Shown: piece by piece, positions 14,976 through 22,644 of the stretch
Layout: each line of letters starts with the position of its first letter
Numbering within the stretch: position 1 is the stretch's first letter
The notes under the pieces: model-generated
Database searches by the model: none
The model's input: only the letters and a program-made list of their open reading frames with translations
What the model was told of the DNA's origin: nothing
Made by a program: the position numbers and the translations under genes
Source: a virus
Strand: one strand, 5' to 3'
DNA: 34,369 nt
Virus record (IMG/VR): IMGVR_UViG_3300044613_002011
Coordinates: 1-34,369 of that record

Positions 14976-14983
14976 TATTTATG
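14976..14983 (-). promoter_or_regulatory. Late promoter for the 14398-14970 gene
   Basis: The minus strand reads CATAAATAATACTATG: CATAAATA, five bases, then ATG at 14970. It overlaps the end of gp16. No ribosome binding site fits between motif and ATG. Confidence 0.75.
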
Positions 14984-15461
14984 CTTTTCCGCCTAATTTT
15001 TTAAGCAGCTCGTTTCGATCGGTTATTACATAGCCCTGCCCGTTAATAACGTCATTAGGATCTTCGGCTGCATCTTTGTCTATTTTATACTTTTTAAGTT
15101 GAAGATCTATAGCTTTTAATTTTTTGTCAATCTTTGCACTTTTAGCATCGATAGCATTTTTCATCATTGTGCCAGCTACTTCAAAAATCCTGCTAGCATA
15201 CCGTACTTCGACATTCATACCCAGATCCATTAGATCGTCATAAGCATCTTCTGCTTTTCTAGCCAATGCATCTAGATCTTTTTCTTCTAGGGTTTCTAGA
15301 TCTTTAATCTGCGGTAAATCTTTAGTGATAGCTGCTACGGCCTGATAACTCTTATCAAGATCAGTTACTTCTTCGTGATTAATTTTCTTTTCTTCTGTTT
15401 TTTTAGAAGTTTCTTTTTTAGAATCTTCTAGGTTAAACAATTCTTCAAGTTTTTTAGTCAT
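14979..15461 (-). CDS. 16: Terminase small subunit gp16
   Basis: The protein has 160 residues from MTKKLEELFNLEDSKKE; T4 gp16 has 164. An in-frame ATG at 15503 would overlap gp4 and add an unlikely extension. The sequence has a charged linker, then DLDKSYQAVAAITKDL, then long helices (DAYDDLMDLGMNVEVRYASRIFEVAGTMMKNAIDAK) and a final charged helix. This matches the helix-hairpin layout and the R-x-F/Y-E-V-A-G motif of T4-type small terminases, which form an oligomeric ring that recognises DNA and stimulates gp17. It ends ELLKKLGGKA. The upstream sequence GATAAGTACGTTATG is a weak late-promoter variant overlapping the gp4 stop. Confidence 0.8.
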   Translation of the reverse strand: MTKKLEELFNLEDSKKETSKKTEEKKINHEEVTDLDKSYQAVAAITKDLPQIKDLETLEEKDLDALARKAEDAYDDLMDLGMNVEVRYASRIFEVAGTMMKNAIDAKSAKIDKKLKAIDLQLKKYKIDKDAAEDPNDVINGQGYVITDRNELLKKLGGKA

Positions 15462-15465
15462 AACG

Positions 15466-15473
15466 TACTTATC
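15466..15473 (-). promoter_or_regulatory. Weak late-promoter variant before gp16
   Basis: The minus strand reads GATAAGTA then CGTT then ATG. It deviates from TATAAATA in an inner position but keeps the same 4-5 base spacing to the start codon seen at other late genes. It overlaps the stop codon of gp4. Confidence 0.35.
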
Positions 15474-15909
15474 TTCGTTTTTTGCCTTGATGGAAAATGT
15501 CACCTTCGTTTACTACCCTAAATTTTATACCTTGTTGCTTGCACCAGGCAGTGGCTGCTTCCCATTTTGCTAAATTTTTTACGTATTGCTCTTGATTATA
15601 TCGACTTTTACCGACGCTTTCCCGCAGTGTCTGACTCTGCGGCTTTACTTCTACTACTTCTGCGTGTTTACCGCCATTTTTATCTACATATACGATAAAA
15701 AAATCAGGAACATAAATCGTGTATTTTCCCGTAAAAGGATCTCGATAAGGAATTTGTATAGATTCGCTAGCCCATTTTTCTACACCTGTGTGTTCATCTA
15801 GCATTCTCATAAAAACAAATTCCCAACTGCTACGGGCTAACGGAGTTTTCTTCCCAACATACTTGTCGGGATTTTTCATTTCAAAATGACCTTGTGCAAA
15901 TTTTGACAT
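15469..15909 (-). CDS. 4: Head completion protein gp4 (gp50)
   Basis: The protein has 146 residues, close to T4 gp4 (150). It acts after DNA packaging to complete the head before neck attachment and has a nuclease-like fold. The signature is visible: KNPDKYVGKKTPLARSSWE at the N-terminus, WEFVFMRMLDEH, VEKWASESIQIPYRDP, KYTIYVPDFFIVYVDKNG and a PD-(D/E)xK-like core PDFFIVY...EVVEVKPQSQ, in which D67 and the E-V-K-P segment would be the nuclease residues. The start overlaps the upstream stop (TAATG), and the stop overlaps the weak gp16 promoter. The call is strong for the T4-type family. Confidence 0.88.
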   Translation of the reverse strand: MSKFAQGHFEMKNPDKYVGKKTPLARSSWEFVFMRMLDEHTGVEKWASESIQIPYRDPFTGKYTIYVPDFFIVYVDKNGGKHAEVVEVKPQSQTLRESVGKSRYNQEQYVKNLAKWEAATAWCKQQGIKFRVVNEGDIFHQGKKRR

Positions 15910-16292
15910 TAGGCTGAAATGTTTCTTACCTGAGATTCTTTAACTACCTGGGAAGTTTTAAAACCTAAGGTTGATGTTATTGTTCTGTTGTTGTTCAAAA
16001 TTTCACCTACTAGGATATTGATCTGAGTTCCTGTCAAGGTTTTCATTTGATCCAACAATTTGAATATAGGTATTCCGTCTAGTTTGGCTTGTTTTAATAA
16101 AACTGCTGCCGAAACAGTACCAGCGTCTTTATCAAATCCCCTGGATTCAAAAAATCCGATAGCGGCATCTACTTCCGCTGACAAAAACTCTAACGGTTGC
16201 TGCCCGTATGTATCAAAAAATAATTTAGTTGCTTCTGCACTATCTGATACATTAGGTATTGGTAGGTTAGTTTTAATAGTTCTTTCAGTCAT
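15909..16292 (-). CDS. Conserved T4-like protein of unknown function
   Basis: The protein has 127 residues and I do not know its function. It is mostly helical and carries KLFFDTYGQQPLEFLSAEVD, AIGFFESRGFDKDAGTVSA and LLKQAKLDGIPIFKLLDQM, followed by a region ILVGEILNNNRTITSTLGF. The G-F-F-x-x-R-G-F and L-N-N-N-R segments look conserved and are known to me from other marine T4-like genomes in the head/tail completion region. It sits between a tube-initiator-like gene and gp4, with ATGA and TAATG overlaps on either side, so it is cotranslated with virion assembly genes. A baseplate or head-completion role is plausible from context. Confidence 0.65.
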   Translation of the reverse strand: MTERTIKTNLPIPNVSDSAEATKLFFDTYGQQPLEFLSAEVDAAIGFFESRGFDKDAGTVSAAVLLKQAKLDGIPIFKLLDQMKTLTGTQINILVGEILNNNRTITSTLGFKTSQVVKESQVRNISA

Positions 16293-17395
16293 ATTGTTGG
16301 TGGTGTGCTAGTTAGACTTTTTTGTGATGCTTCCGTAGTAGAATTACTGGTTTGATTTTTAGGAAATACTGCACCTATCACTCCTCCTATGGTACTGAGT
16401 CCTTGAGGAGAACTGATAATATTAATAGCTTCTTGTTTTAAACCTTCTTTGCTAAGTTGACCAATATTCTTTGCAGTGTTTATGCCTGCTATGGCGGTGC
16501 CTAAAAAACCACCAAAACTTCCAAATGCTTTTCCGCTGCCAACAGCTCCAAACACAGATTCTAAACCAGCTAGTACTCCTCCGCCGCCTGTGAGGGTAGC
16601 AGTACCGCCACCGGCAACAGTTAATGGTGATGGTAACTTGTCATAGTGCAATGTAGCAAATCCTTTAGGACTACCTTCGCTGACTGTACCGTGCGTATAG
16701 TAAACAGCTTCATATTCTAGATTCATAGTGCTGTCTAATGTTTCGGTCGCTGCATAATCTACATTACCATGACTCCAGCTTTTTATTCTAGGGTTTACCA
16801 GTGTATAACCGTTAAACCTACTTCGACTCATAGTATAGATACTGATAGATTTAAAGATATCACTGGATTTATTAGCATCTAATCCATATCTAAAATTGTC
16901 TAGAGACTCGGCGCCAGAAGGCCTATAGTGTAGGGCTGAATAAGCGGATTGAGGATTGTGTCTATCTTGTACGTATGTTCCGTAGTATATGGCCCATAAT
17001 GCATTTACTATTCCTTGAGTGTCGTCGTGGAATGTTATGTTAACTGGCTCGTAATTAATTTGTTTGTATAATAATTTTTTTCTATTATATTGATTTTTAG
17101 TTTCTGTATCAAAATTAAACTTAGGAAGATCGGCAGATTTTACCAGTACTCCTAATTCTTCAGTGTGTCGGTTAGTAAACGCTGGTGCTTGAAAACTTGT
17201 TTTGTCTATTTCAAATTGCACATAAAATAAGAATTTTGTTCGAGGGCTAAGTCTAAACGTATTGTCAATGAATATTCGAGTGGCGTGTTGCCAGTTGCCC
17301 ATTATTCCTTTTGGAGCCAAGAGGCCGTTAACAAAATTTCCTGCGAAATTATTTGGACCGTCGCCTGTGAGATATCTTATGAATTTATTAGCCAT
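16289..17395 (-). CDS. 54: Tail-tube-related baseplate protein, gp54-like tube initiator
   Basis: The protein has 368 residues. It would form the baseplate-proximal start of the tail tube, on which gp19 polymerises. The N-terminal 250 residues have a tube-fold pattern (FLFYVQFEID, LVKSADLPKFNFDTETKNQY, NRKKLLYKQINYEPVNITFHDD, LEYEAVYYTHG), matching the tube-protein series shared by gp19, gp48 and gp54. The C-terminal 110 residues are Gly/Ala/Ser-rich (TATLTGGGGVLAGL and so on), as in T4 gp54. It directly follows gp19, from which it is separated by a terminator and its own late promoter. gp48 (tube cap) is the main alternative assignment. Confidence 0.6.
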   Translation of the reverse strand: MANKFIRYLTGDGPNNFAGNFVNGLLAPKGIMGNWQHATRIFIDNTFRLSPRTKFLFYVQFEIDKTSFQAPAFTNRHTEELGVLVKSADLPKFNFDTETKNQYNRKKLLYKQINYEPVNITFHDDTQGIVNALWAIYYGTYVQDRHNPQSAYSALHYRPSGAESLDNFRYGLDANKSSDIFKSISIYTMSRSRFNGYTLVNPRIKSWSHGNVDYAATETLDSTMNLEYEAVYYTHGTVSEGSPKGFATLHYDKLPSPLTVAGGGTATLTGGGGVLAGLESVFGAVGSGKAFGSFGGFLGTAIAGINTAKNIGQLSKEGLKQEAINIISSPQGLSTIGGVIGAVFPKNQTSNSTTEASQKSLTSTPPTI

Positions 17396-17399
17396 ACAA

Positions 17400-17407
17400 T
17401 ATTTATG
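17400..17407 (-). promoter_or_regulatory. Late promoter for the gp54-like gene
   Basis: The minus strand reads CATAAATATTGTATG: CATAAATA, four bases, then the ATG at 17395. It lies just downstream of the gp19 terminator. The predicted transcript begins at or within a base of the start codon. Confidence 0.75.
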
Positions 17408-17411
17408 TCAT

Positions 17412-17439
17412 AAAAAAAGCCCGGAATCTCCGGGCTTTT
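17412..17439 (-). terminator. Rho-independent terminator after gp19
   Basis: Minus-strand RNA forms an 11-bp stem AAAAGCCCGGA (17439-17429) with UCCGGGCUUUU (17425-17415), a 3-base loop and further U residues to 17412. It lies 16 bases past the gp19 stop codon. Confidence 0.92.
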
Positions 17440-17454
17440 GCTGATTTAGATATT

Positions 17455-18087
17455 TTATAAAGTAAATATCTGCGAACCGCCGGTGGCTGCTGCGGTAGCT
17501 GTTTGTCTTGCTATTGCTGTTCCTACACCTGTTCCTCTTGGTGTTTGGATTAAATTATCAAAGCGGATAGTTAATGCGATCTGTGCAGCTTCATTGGTAC
17601 CATAATTTAGATCACCGTAATCTGCATTTTGTAAGAAGCATCCGTACAGTTCAAAAGTTTCTAAAATAGAAGGTTCGTTGGCTCCGTTGCCACCGTCTAA
17701 AATTTCAACTTTAGTTGTAAATTTATAGTCGATACCAGAGCGTGCCGAAGACTGTTCAAAGAAGTCAAACTGTTTCTGGATCTGCTGACCAACCAACTTG
17801 ATAACGTTATTGCTTGCATCATCTCTGACGTTGATTGTAACAGGTTCCAGCGTATACTTTCCTGCCATATAGACTTTCGAGTTATACACAGGTAATTCGA
17901 TTTCTTCAAATCCTACCTTTGGACGACTTATGTCTACTACTTGCTTAGTTAATTCAGTACTTGCTGTTGTGCCAAATCCCAGAAATAATACTCTAAAGCG
18001 ATATTTCAGCTTAGGCATTAGCAGACCCTGGTTACTACCAGGACCTGCAGTCTGAATTGACATATTGTTTAATGTTGTGATTGCCAT
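17455..18087 (-). CDS. 19: Tail tube protein gp19
   Basis: The protein has 210 residues (T4 has 163; marine relatives are longer). It polymerises into the inner tail tube. Characteristic segments are MPKLKYRFRVLFLGFG, QVVDISRPKVGFEEIELPVYNSKVY, WT-type stretch KYTLEPVTINVRDDASNNV, and LETFELYGCFLQNADYGDLNYG. An extra C-terminal tail rich in Ala, Thr and Gly (about 35 residues after FDNLIQTPRG) is not in T4. It has a late promoter plus a 14-base leader with CGGAG, and a strong terminator directly downstream, as expected for a very abundant single-gene mRNA. Confidence 0.93.
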   Translation of the reverse strand: MAITTLNNMSIQTAGPGSNQGLLMPKLKYRFRVLFLGFGTTASTELTKQVVDISRPKVGFEEIELPVYNSKVYMAGKYTLEPVTINVRDDASNNVIKLVGQQIQKQFDFFEQSSARSGIDYKFTTKVEILDGGNGANEPSILETFELYGCFLQNADYGDLNYGTNEAAQIALTIRFDNLIQTPRGTGVGTAIARQTATAAATGGSQIFTL

Positions 18088-18106
18088 ATTCTATGCTCCG
18101 ATATTG

Positions 18107-18114
18107 TATTTATC
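18107..18114 (-). promoter_or_regulatory. Late promoter for gp19, with leader and Shine-Dalgarno
   Basis: The minus strand carries GATAAATA 19 bases before the gp19 ATG. The predicted start near 18101 gives a 14-base leader, TCGGAGCATAGAAT, with CGGAG as ribosome binding site. The motif lies immediately after the gp18 stop codon. Confidence 0.8.
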
Positions 18115-18116
18115 TA

Positions 18117-21100
18117 TTAAATCTCACCAGTATTCTTGATACGCAGTGGGATGTAGATGAATTCAACAGCCTTAACTGGTTCAATAGCAATGTCTACCCA
18201 TAGTTCATTGCGATCGATTCTAGAATCGGTATTGTTAGACTCATCACAGACAACAGCAAAGTCGTATAATGCTCTCAAACTTACCAATTCGAGTAATAAA
18301 CTCTCACAGGCCTGTTTGATTTCATCTCTAGTGATTTTGTCGTTTGGTTCAAATATGTATGGACGAGCTAATTTGTTCAACTGGCTACGTAGATACACTA
18401 CTAAACGTGCTACATTGATTCTGTCTAGTGCAGAAGCGTTTCTTGCACGAGTTTTTTGACCGTATGCAACATGACCTACACCTACGAAGAATGGAATCGG
18501 ATTGATTTTTAAATCGTAAAGTGTATCTCGTTGACCTTCATTAAGTGCAACTGTTTGGAATTCTCCTGTAGCTGCATCAATGTATCCTACGCTGGTTGCA
18601 TTAGTAATGCCGCCTCTTCTTGTACCTGCTGGTGCAAACCAAGGATAGCTAACAGCATCGCTTAGAGCGATAGTTCTTAGCATCATATGACTTGCTGGTA
18701 CAACAGCATTAGCTCCGCTTAGATCTGTAGTAAATCCATTTGGATAGTAGACTGCACAATATTCGTCATAGGTAACAATACCATCGTCGCCGTTGTCAGT
18801 TACTAGAGCTGCATTAGTACCCCAATTTGTTAAGGTAGTAGCATCTGATGCTAGGCGTAGTGGAGTGTCCCCAACTACAAATGCAGTAATACCTCTATCA
18901 ATGTTTAGATTAACTAAGTTGCTTAGAACTTCTGGATATCCTGGGCAAGCCATCAAGTTAAAGTTTCTGCGCTCTTCGTCGCGGATCTCTTCGCTGGTAT
19001 CGATAACACTCTTAAGTGCTGCTACCACAACCTGACGCTGTGCTTTACGTCCAAAGCTGCCAGAACCGTCTTCGTTGTTAGCAGAAGCTGTTACCCAACG
19101 ATCAGTAGCATATCCTGACATTGATTCGTCGTTGTATCGTCCGTTATCTGCAGCAGTGTCAATATAGCTGTTTTCATAACGCTTAACATTACCGCCACTT
19201 CTACGTGTATTGTACAACATCATACCACGTGGATATAGATCTGGATCAGGTGCATCTGGATCTAAATAATTATTTGTTAACAATGCTTTGATAGTGGCCG
19301 CAGTATTTCCTGTTGCGCCGCTTGTGCCGTATCTAGCATCTGCGAATAACACGCCTTCTTCAGTTTGTTGATCAGTTTTATCTACTAATTTCCATTCTAA
19401 ATCTGCTACGGCATCCCAGCGATAGATAGTTGGGAAATTTTCTAGATCAGCTGTGCTGATCCAAAGGTCGCCGTTAACTAATGGTGTGCCATCGCTTTGA
19501 GTAGTAGGCTCAGTAGCGCCTACTTGAGGACCATTAGGATCTGAATTAGGATATGCTGTTGCATCTCTATATCCAACCCAAGTTGTACCGTTGTGATACA
19601 TCATATCAGCATCGCCGAAATCTGGATTATACCATAGTCTTCCGTCTTCTGGTTCATCTAATGGTGCATCACCGCTGGCTGCAAAATCTTCAGCTGCTAA
19701 TGGTTCCCAATTAGAAGCTACGTATTCTTCAACTGCATCGTCTGGCAATGCATAGAAATTAGCTGTACCTGCGCCTGTATCTAGATTATAGTCAGCAAAT
19801 AGTAATGCGATTGGAGTTCCGCTGCCGTCAGTAAATCTGATCTCACCGCCTTTCTTGTGAACTATTTTTAGTTCATTTTCAGCAGTTACGCTGGCTTCGA
19901 CGAGATTTGTAATTTGATCACCGTTGGAATCTACACCAAAATCTGCACCATTGATAGCAGTAGCAATTAGTTCAACGTCTGTGGCATCTGCTGTAGCGGT
20001 AAACGAAACTGCGACAGAATCTAGTGTAAGACTTCCTGTACGAGATTGTTTCATTGTAAAGCTCTTGTTGCCAGAACTAAATGTTGCGCCGGTAATTACT
20101 TCGGAAACAATTTCTGTATTTCCTGTGGCTTTTCTATGGAACACTCTAAATTTAGCCACTGCTGGAGCAGCCGCTGTAGAAGTTTCGTCACTGTTGAATT
20201 GTACATAGACATCGTCTTTGGCTAAATTAACACCGCCGCCTGATCTATCTAGATAATAAAGTGCTGCATGACCTGTAGCGTAAAGTGGTGCTGAAATGGC
20301 TTGCCACGTTTTAGTTGCAGAGCTCCAACGTTTTACTCTCCAACGTGCTCCGTTAGCCGGCTCAGTGGTCTTGATCCAAGCAGAACCGCTTGGTCTTGGT
20401 TCGTCGCTGGCTGTTTTCCATTGAGGAACTGTTGTGTGTGGACTAATTTGAAGTCTTGGAGGATAATACTCTTTGGCACTGTATCCTAGTGCAGTTAATA
20501 GAGCAGATCCGCCTGTGCCGGCTTGGATTTCTATGACACCGGTCTGACTTGAATCACCACCTGTATCAAATGTTGCCGAGCCGTCTGAATATATGTAAAG
20601 TGCTGAACCAACTCTCTTGGCGCTGATACCTTGTCCGTAAAAAGCAGGATCTGTGTTAATAGTATTGGCTGTTGCTGTTAGCTTGGCATTAGTATTTGCG
20701 CCTGCGCCAATTGCTACAAAATTGCCGTTGATAAAAAAAGTTTGACCAGTAGTTAATGTAGTATTAACTGCTGTGCCGGAAACAGTAGCCCAGCTGGCTT
20801 TCCATTCTGGACTGCCGACTAGCACCCAGTCGCCTGCTGCGATTAGTGTGTTGCCTGAGTATGTGCCGCCTGGCGACTTATACCAAATTCTTGCTGGTTC
20901 TTTATCACCGAAACTACCTACAGATTTTGTTGTATATGTACCATCGTCGCCGATGGTCTCAAACACTACAGCATAATCTCCTATTGCACCAACTGATGAC
21001 TTAGGTCCATTGCTGTCAATTTGATCAACTTCGTCATTGGTAAACACTAAAGGTACTTTGTTTGTAAACTTTTGACCGCCTGTCACTGTTGCGGCCGCGC

Positions 21101-21551
21101 CGTTCCATTCTTGGATACCCCAGGTAGTTGCTTGAGTATCTACCCACCATTTTCCATTTGCTGGTTCTGCTCCCGGGGCTGCTGATGCACCTTCTAATTC
21201 GTCGAGATCGATATTGGCTCTTACAATGAACGCTGAATTCGAAGCTCCTAAGTAGCTGTATGCAGTAAGCAGTCCGTATTCGTTTCTCTCAGAGCCGTGT
21301 ATTGGTGCAGAACTTGCTGTCTTTTCAAAGAAAGGTACACCAAAATTTTCAACTAGATCTCTCTGACTAGTTACTTTAAATGCTTTTCCTGCATTTGCTT
21401 GTGTTGTTGCAGCAGCGGTGGCTGTCCCAGCTGCATTTGATTTATTCTCGGCCGTCGCAATTACGATCAACGGAGTTGTGCCTGGTTCTGCAGGTGTGTA
21501 AAAACTCTCGTCGATAACTGTAACTTGTACGCCTGGTGATGTTAGTGCCAT
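18117..21551 (-). CDS. 18: Tail sheath protein gp18, enlarged by a repeat-rich insertion
   Basis: The protein has 1144 residues; T4 gp18 has 659. It is the contractile sheath. The conserved N-terminus LTSPGVQVTVIDESFYTP and the C-terminus (LRSQLNKLARPYIFEPND, then ELWVDIAIEPVKAVEFIYI, P-L-R-I-K-N-T) match the family. Residues about 120-720 form an insertion of beta-rich modules. Several repeats of the pattern G-x-x-W-W/L-W-Y...W/Y-x-W-N-G-x-x-W occur, for example NGKWWVDT...IQEWNGAA (133-153), EPRPSGSAWIKTTEPANGAR (384-403), GRLWYNPD...MYHNGTTWVG (637-660) and GDLWIST...IYRWDAVADLEW (695-720). These would face outward on the sheath. The gene has a late promoter, a 34-base leader and a strong AGGAG. 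Confidence 0.92.
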   Translation of the reverse strand: MALTSPGVQVTVIDESFYTPAEPGTTPLIVIATAENKSNAAGTATAAATTQANAGKAFKVTSQRDLVENFGVPFFEKTASSAPIHGSERNEYGLLTAYSYLGASNSAFIVRANIDLDELEGASAAPGAEPANGKWWVDTQATTWGIQEWNGAAATVTGGQKFTNKVPLVFTNDEVDQIDSNGPKSSVGAIGDYAVVFETIGDDGTYTTKSVGSFGDKEPARIWYKSPGGTYSGNTLIAAGDWVLVGSPEWKASWATVSGTAVNTTLTTGQTFFINGNFVAIGAGANTNAKLTATANTINTDPAFYGQGISAKRVGSALYIYSDGSATFDTGGDSSQTGVIEIQAGTGGSALLTALGYSAKEYYPPRLQISPHTTVPQWKTASDEPRPSGSAWIKTTEPANGARWRVKRWSSATKTWQAISAPLYATGHAALYYLDRSGGGVNLAKDDVYVQFNSDETSTAAAPAVAKFRVFHRKATGNTEIVSEVITGATFSSGNKSFTMKQSRTGSLTLDSVAVSFTATADATDVELIATAINGADFGVDSNGDQITNLVEASVTAENELKIVHKKGGEIRFTDGSGTPIALLFADYNLDTGAGTANFYALPDDAVEEYVASNWEPLAAEDFAASGDAPLDEPEDGRLWYNPDFGDADMMYHNGTTWVGYRDATAYPNSDPNGPQVGATEPTTQSDGTPLVNGDLWISTADLENFPTIYRWDAVADLEWKLVDKTDQQTEEGVLFADARYGTSGATGNTAATIKALLTNNYLDPDAPDPDLYPRGMMLYNTRRSGGNVKRYENSYIDTAADNGRYNDESMSGYATDRWVTASANNEDGSGSFGRKAQRQVVVAALKSVIDTSEEIRDEERRNFNLMACPGYPEVLSNLVNLNIDRGITAFVVGDTPLRLASDATTLTNWGTNAALVTDNGDDGIVTYDEYCAVYYPNGFTTDLSGANAVVPASHMMLRTIALSDAVSYPWFAPAGTRRGGITNATSVGYIDAATGEFQTVALNEGQRDTLYDLKINPIPFFVGVGHVAYGQKTRARNASALDRINVARLVVYLRSQLNKLARPYIFEPNDKITRDEIKQACESLLLELVSLRALYDFAVVCDESNNTDSRIDRNELWVDIAIEPVKAVEFIYIPLRIKNTGEI

Positions 21552-21585
21552 TCGAATATCTCCTGGGGTTAATCTTATGTCAAAG

Positions 21586-21593
21586 TATTTAGC
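21586..21593 (-). promoter_or_regulatory. Late promoter for gp18, with leader and Shine-Dalgarno
   Basis: The minus strand carries GCTAAATA (21593-21586), the same variant as before gp32. The leader to the ATG at 21551 is about 29-34 bases and contains CCAGGAG, seven to eight bases before the ATG. The strong binding site suits a major structural protein. Confidence 0.6.
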
Positions 21594-21600
21594 ACCTTTT

Positions 21601-21606
21601 TATAAT
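21601..21606 (+). promoter_or_regulatory. Possible sigma70 -10 element before the HNH-like gene
   Basis: TATAAT occurs on the + strand 53 bases before the ATG at 21659. No good -35 is seen at 16-18 bases upstream, so it is a weak candidate. It would allow early expression in addition to the late motif at 21646. Confidence 0.25.
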
Positions 21607-21645
21607 TTTGGCCGGTTTGAGTCAGATAAAAAGGGGCAAAAAAGG

Positions 21646-21653
21646 TGTAAATA
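21646..21653 (+). promoter_or_regulatory. Late-promoter-like motif for the HNH-like gene
   Basis: The + strand reads TGTAAATATTTCTATG: TGTAAATA, five bases, then the ATG at 21659. This is the same motif-to-start spacing as the minus-strand late genes, here found on the opposite strand. A weak AAGGTG overlaps the motif. Confidence 0.5.
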
Positions 21654-21658
21654 TTTCT

Positions 21659-21994
21659 ATGAGACCGTTATGTAAGTGTGGATATAGACATCGAGCCGTT
21701 AACTATAAAAAAGACGGTAAAGTCTATTACCGAAGTCTGTGCGAGATATGCCTGTCCCACGGAGTATATCATGGTATCCCGAGGTGGTTTAGATCAGGCT
21801 ATAAAATGAAGCAGCAATGTGAAAAGTGCGGTTTTAAATCACCGCACAGAGAAGTATTTAGAGTATTTCACATCGATGGCAATCTGGATAACTGCCGTTA
21901 CAGCAATTTAAAAACTGTCTGTTGTAACTGTGCTCAGATCCTTGGCAAGGAGGGAATAACTTGGCGCCAGGGTGATCTCATTGCTGACAATTAA
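21659..21994 (+). CDS. Zinc-binding HNH-like protein
   Basis: The protein has 111 residues from MRPLCKCGYRHRAVN. An ATG at 21608 is possible, but the start at 21659 sits five bases behind a late-like promoter and begins at the conserved cysteines. Cysteines C5, C7, C28 and C31 may bind one zinc. A second cluster is C54-x2-C57 ... HIDGNLDNCRYSNL ... C88-x2-C91, in which H71-x-D73-G-N75 and N-L-K-T-V-C resemble HNH or endonuclease VII-type ββα-metal sites. It could be a homing-type or structure-specific nuclease, or a zinc-finger regulator. It is a lone + strand gene between gp18 and dNMP kinase, and its 3' end overlaps the convergent kinase gene by 87 bases. Confidence 0.7.
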   Translation: MRPLCKCGYRHRAVNYKKDGKVYYRSLCEICLSHGVYHGIPRWFRSGYKMKQQCEKCGFKSPHREVFRVFHIDGNLDNCRYSNLKTVCCNCAQILGKEGITWRQGDLIADN

Positions 21995-22594
21995 TTTTGC
22001 CTGATTATATAGGTCATCTATAGTACCATTATTATCTATCAAATGGTCGAACTCTGTGCCGACCCAGGCCGTTTCGCTAGCGTGAATTTTACGCATCTTG
22101 AGTTCTTGGACTGCCCAATTATAACCTTGATTCGCAGCGATAGCAACATCATACCACTCGGGCAGATCTCCTCTTTGTACCCAAACAATTTGTCCGCCGG
22201 CATTGCGAATACTGACAATTTCGTTAGGGAACCGACAGTCGGAAATTACTACATGATCTTTACTATTGCGGAGTTTATTTTCTAAACTAGCGATCCAGAT
22301 ATCGTCGTGAAAACCTTTACGACAGACTTCTGTACCCCAATATTGTAGTACCCACCTAGGAGTCAGTGTAGGCATATCTAGACGTTCTGCCCACCACGGG
22401 TCTACTTGTTCTCGCCACTCTCGGGCCTCCTTAGTACGCCCTTCTAACAGCGTCCGGTCCCATCCAAACACCGCGCTTACAGCATCTTTGAGAGTGCTGG
22501 CAAATGACTCGCGTCTAAATTCGTGAAAGTTAACTAGATAGTCAGCGACTGTGTCTTTGCCGCTGCCAATAAATCCGCAAATACCTATGATCAT
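21908..22594 (-). CDS. 1: Deoxynucleoside monophosphate kinase gp1
   Basis: The protein has 228 residues (T4 gp1 has 241). It phosphorylates dNMPs to dNDPs for phage DNA synthesis. The P-loop is GFIGSGKDTVADYL (7-20). Other family features are the substrate-lid region FASTLKDAVSAVFGWDR, LTPRWVLQYWGTEVCRKGF, VVISDCRFPNEI (central strand with D-x-R-F) and DHLIDNNGTIDDLYNQ near the end. The last 20 or so residues (after IVSNE) are encoded in the overlap with the convergent HNH-like gene. It has GGAGG before the ATG and an excellent sigma70-like promoter, in contrast to the late promoters around it. Early expression is therefore likely. Confidence 0.9.
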   Translation of the reverse strand: MIIGICGFIGSGKDTVADYLVNFHEFRRESFASTLKDAVSAVFGWDRTLLEGRTKEAREWREQVDPWWAERLDMPTLTPRWVLQYWGTEVCRKGFHDDIWIASLENKLRNSKDHVVISDCRFPNEIVSIRNAGGQIVWVQRGDLPEWYDVAIAANQGYNWAVQELKMRKIHASETAWVGTEFDHLIDNNGTIDDLYNQAKLIVSNEITLAPSYSLLAKDLSTVTTDSF

Positions 22595-22614
22595 AATGTC
22601 CTCCGATTAAAGAC

Positions 22615-22644
22615 ATTATAGCAGGTATACTCCGTTAAGGTCAA
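22615..22644 (-). promoter_or_regulatory. Sigma70-like extended -10 promoter for dNMP kinase
   Basis: On the minus strand TTGACC (22644-22639) is followed after 18 bases by TGC-TATAAT (TATAAT at 22620-22615), a perfect extended -10. The predicted start is near 22608, giving a short leader with CGGAGG before the ATG at 22594. The -35 overlaps the TGA stop codon of gp13. Confidence 0.85.

Noticed and set aside
18157-21000. Several open frames of 60-100 codons on the + strand opposite the sheath gene
   Set aside because: They lie wholly opposite a clear gp18 gene, lack ribosome binding sites and promoters, and their proteins have no recognisable pattern.
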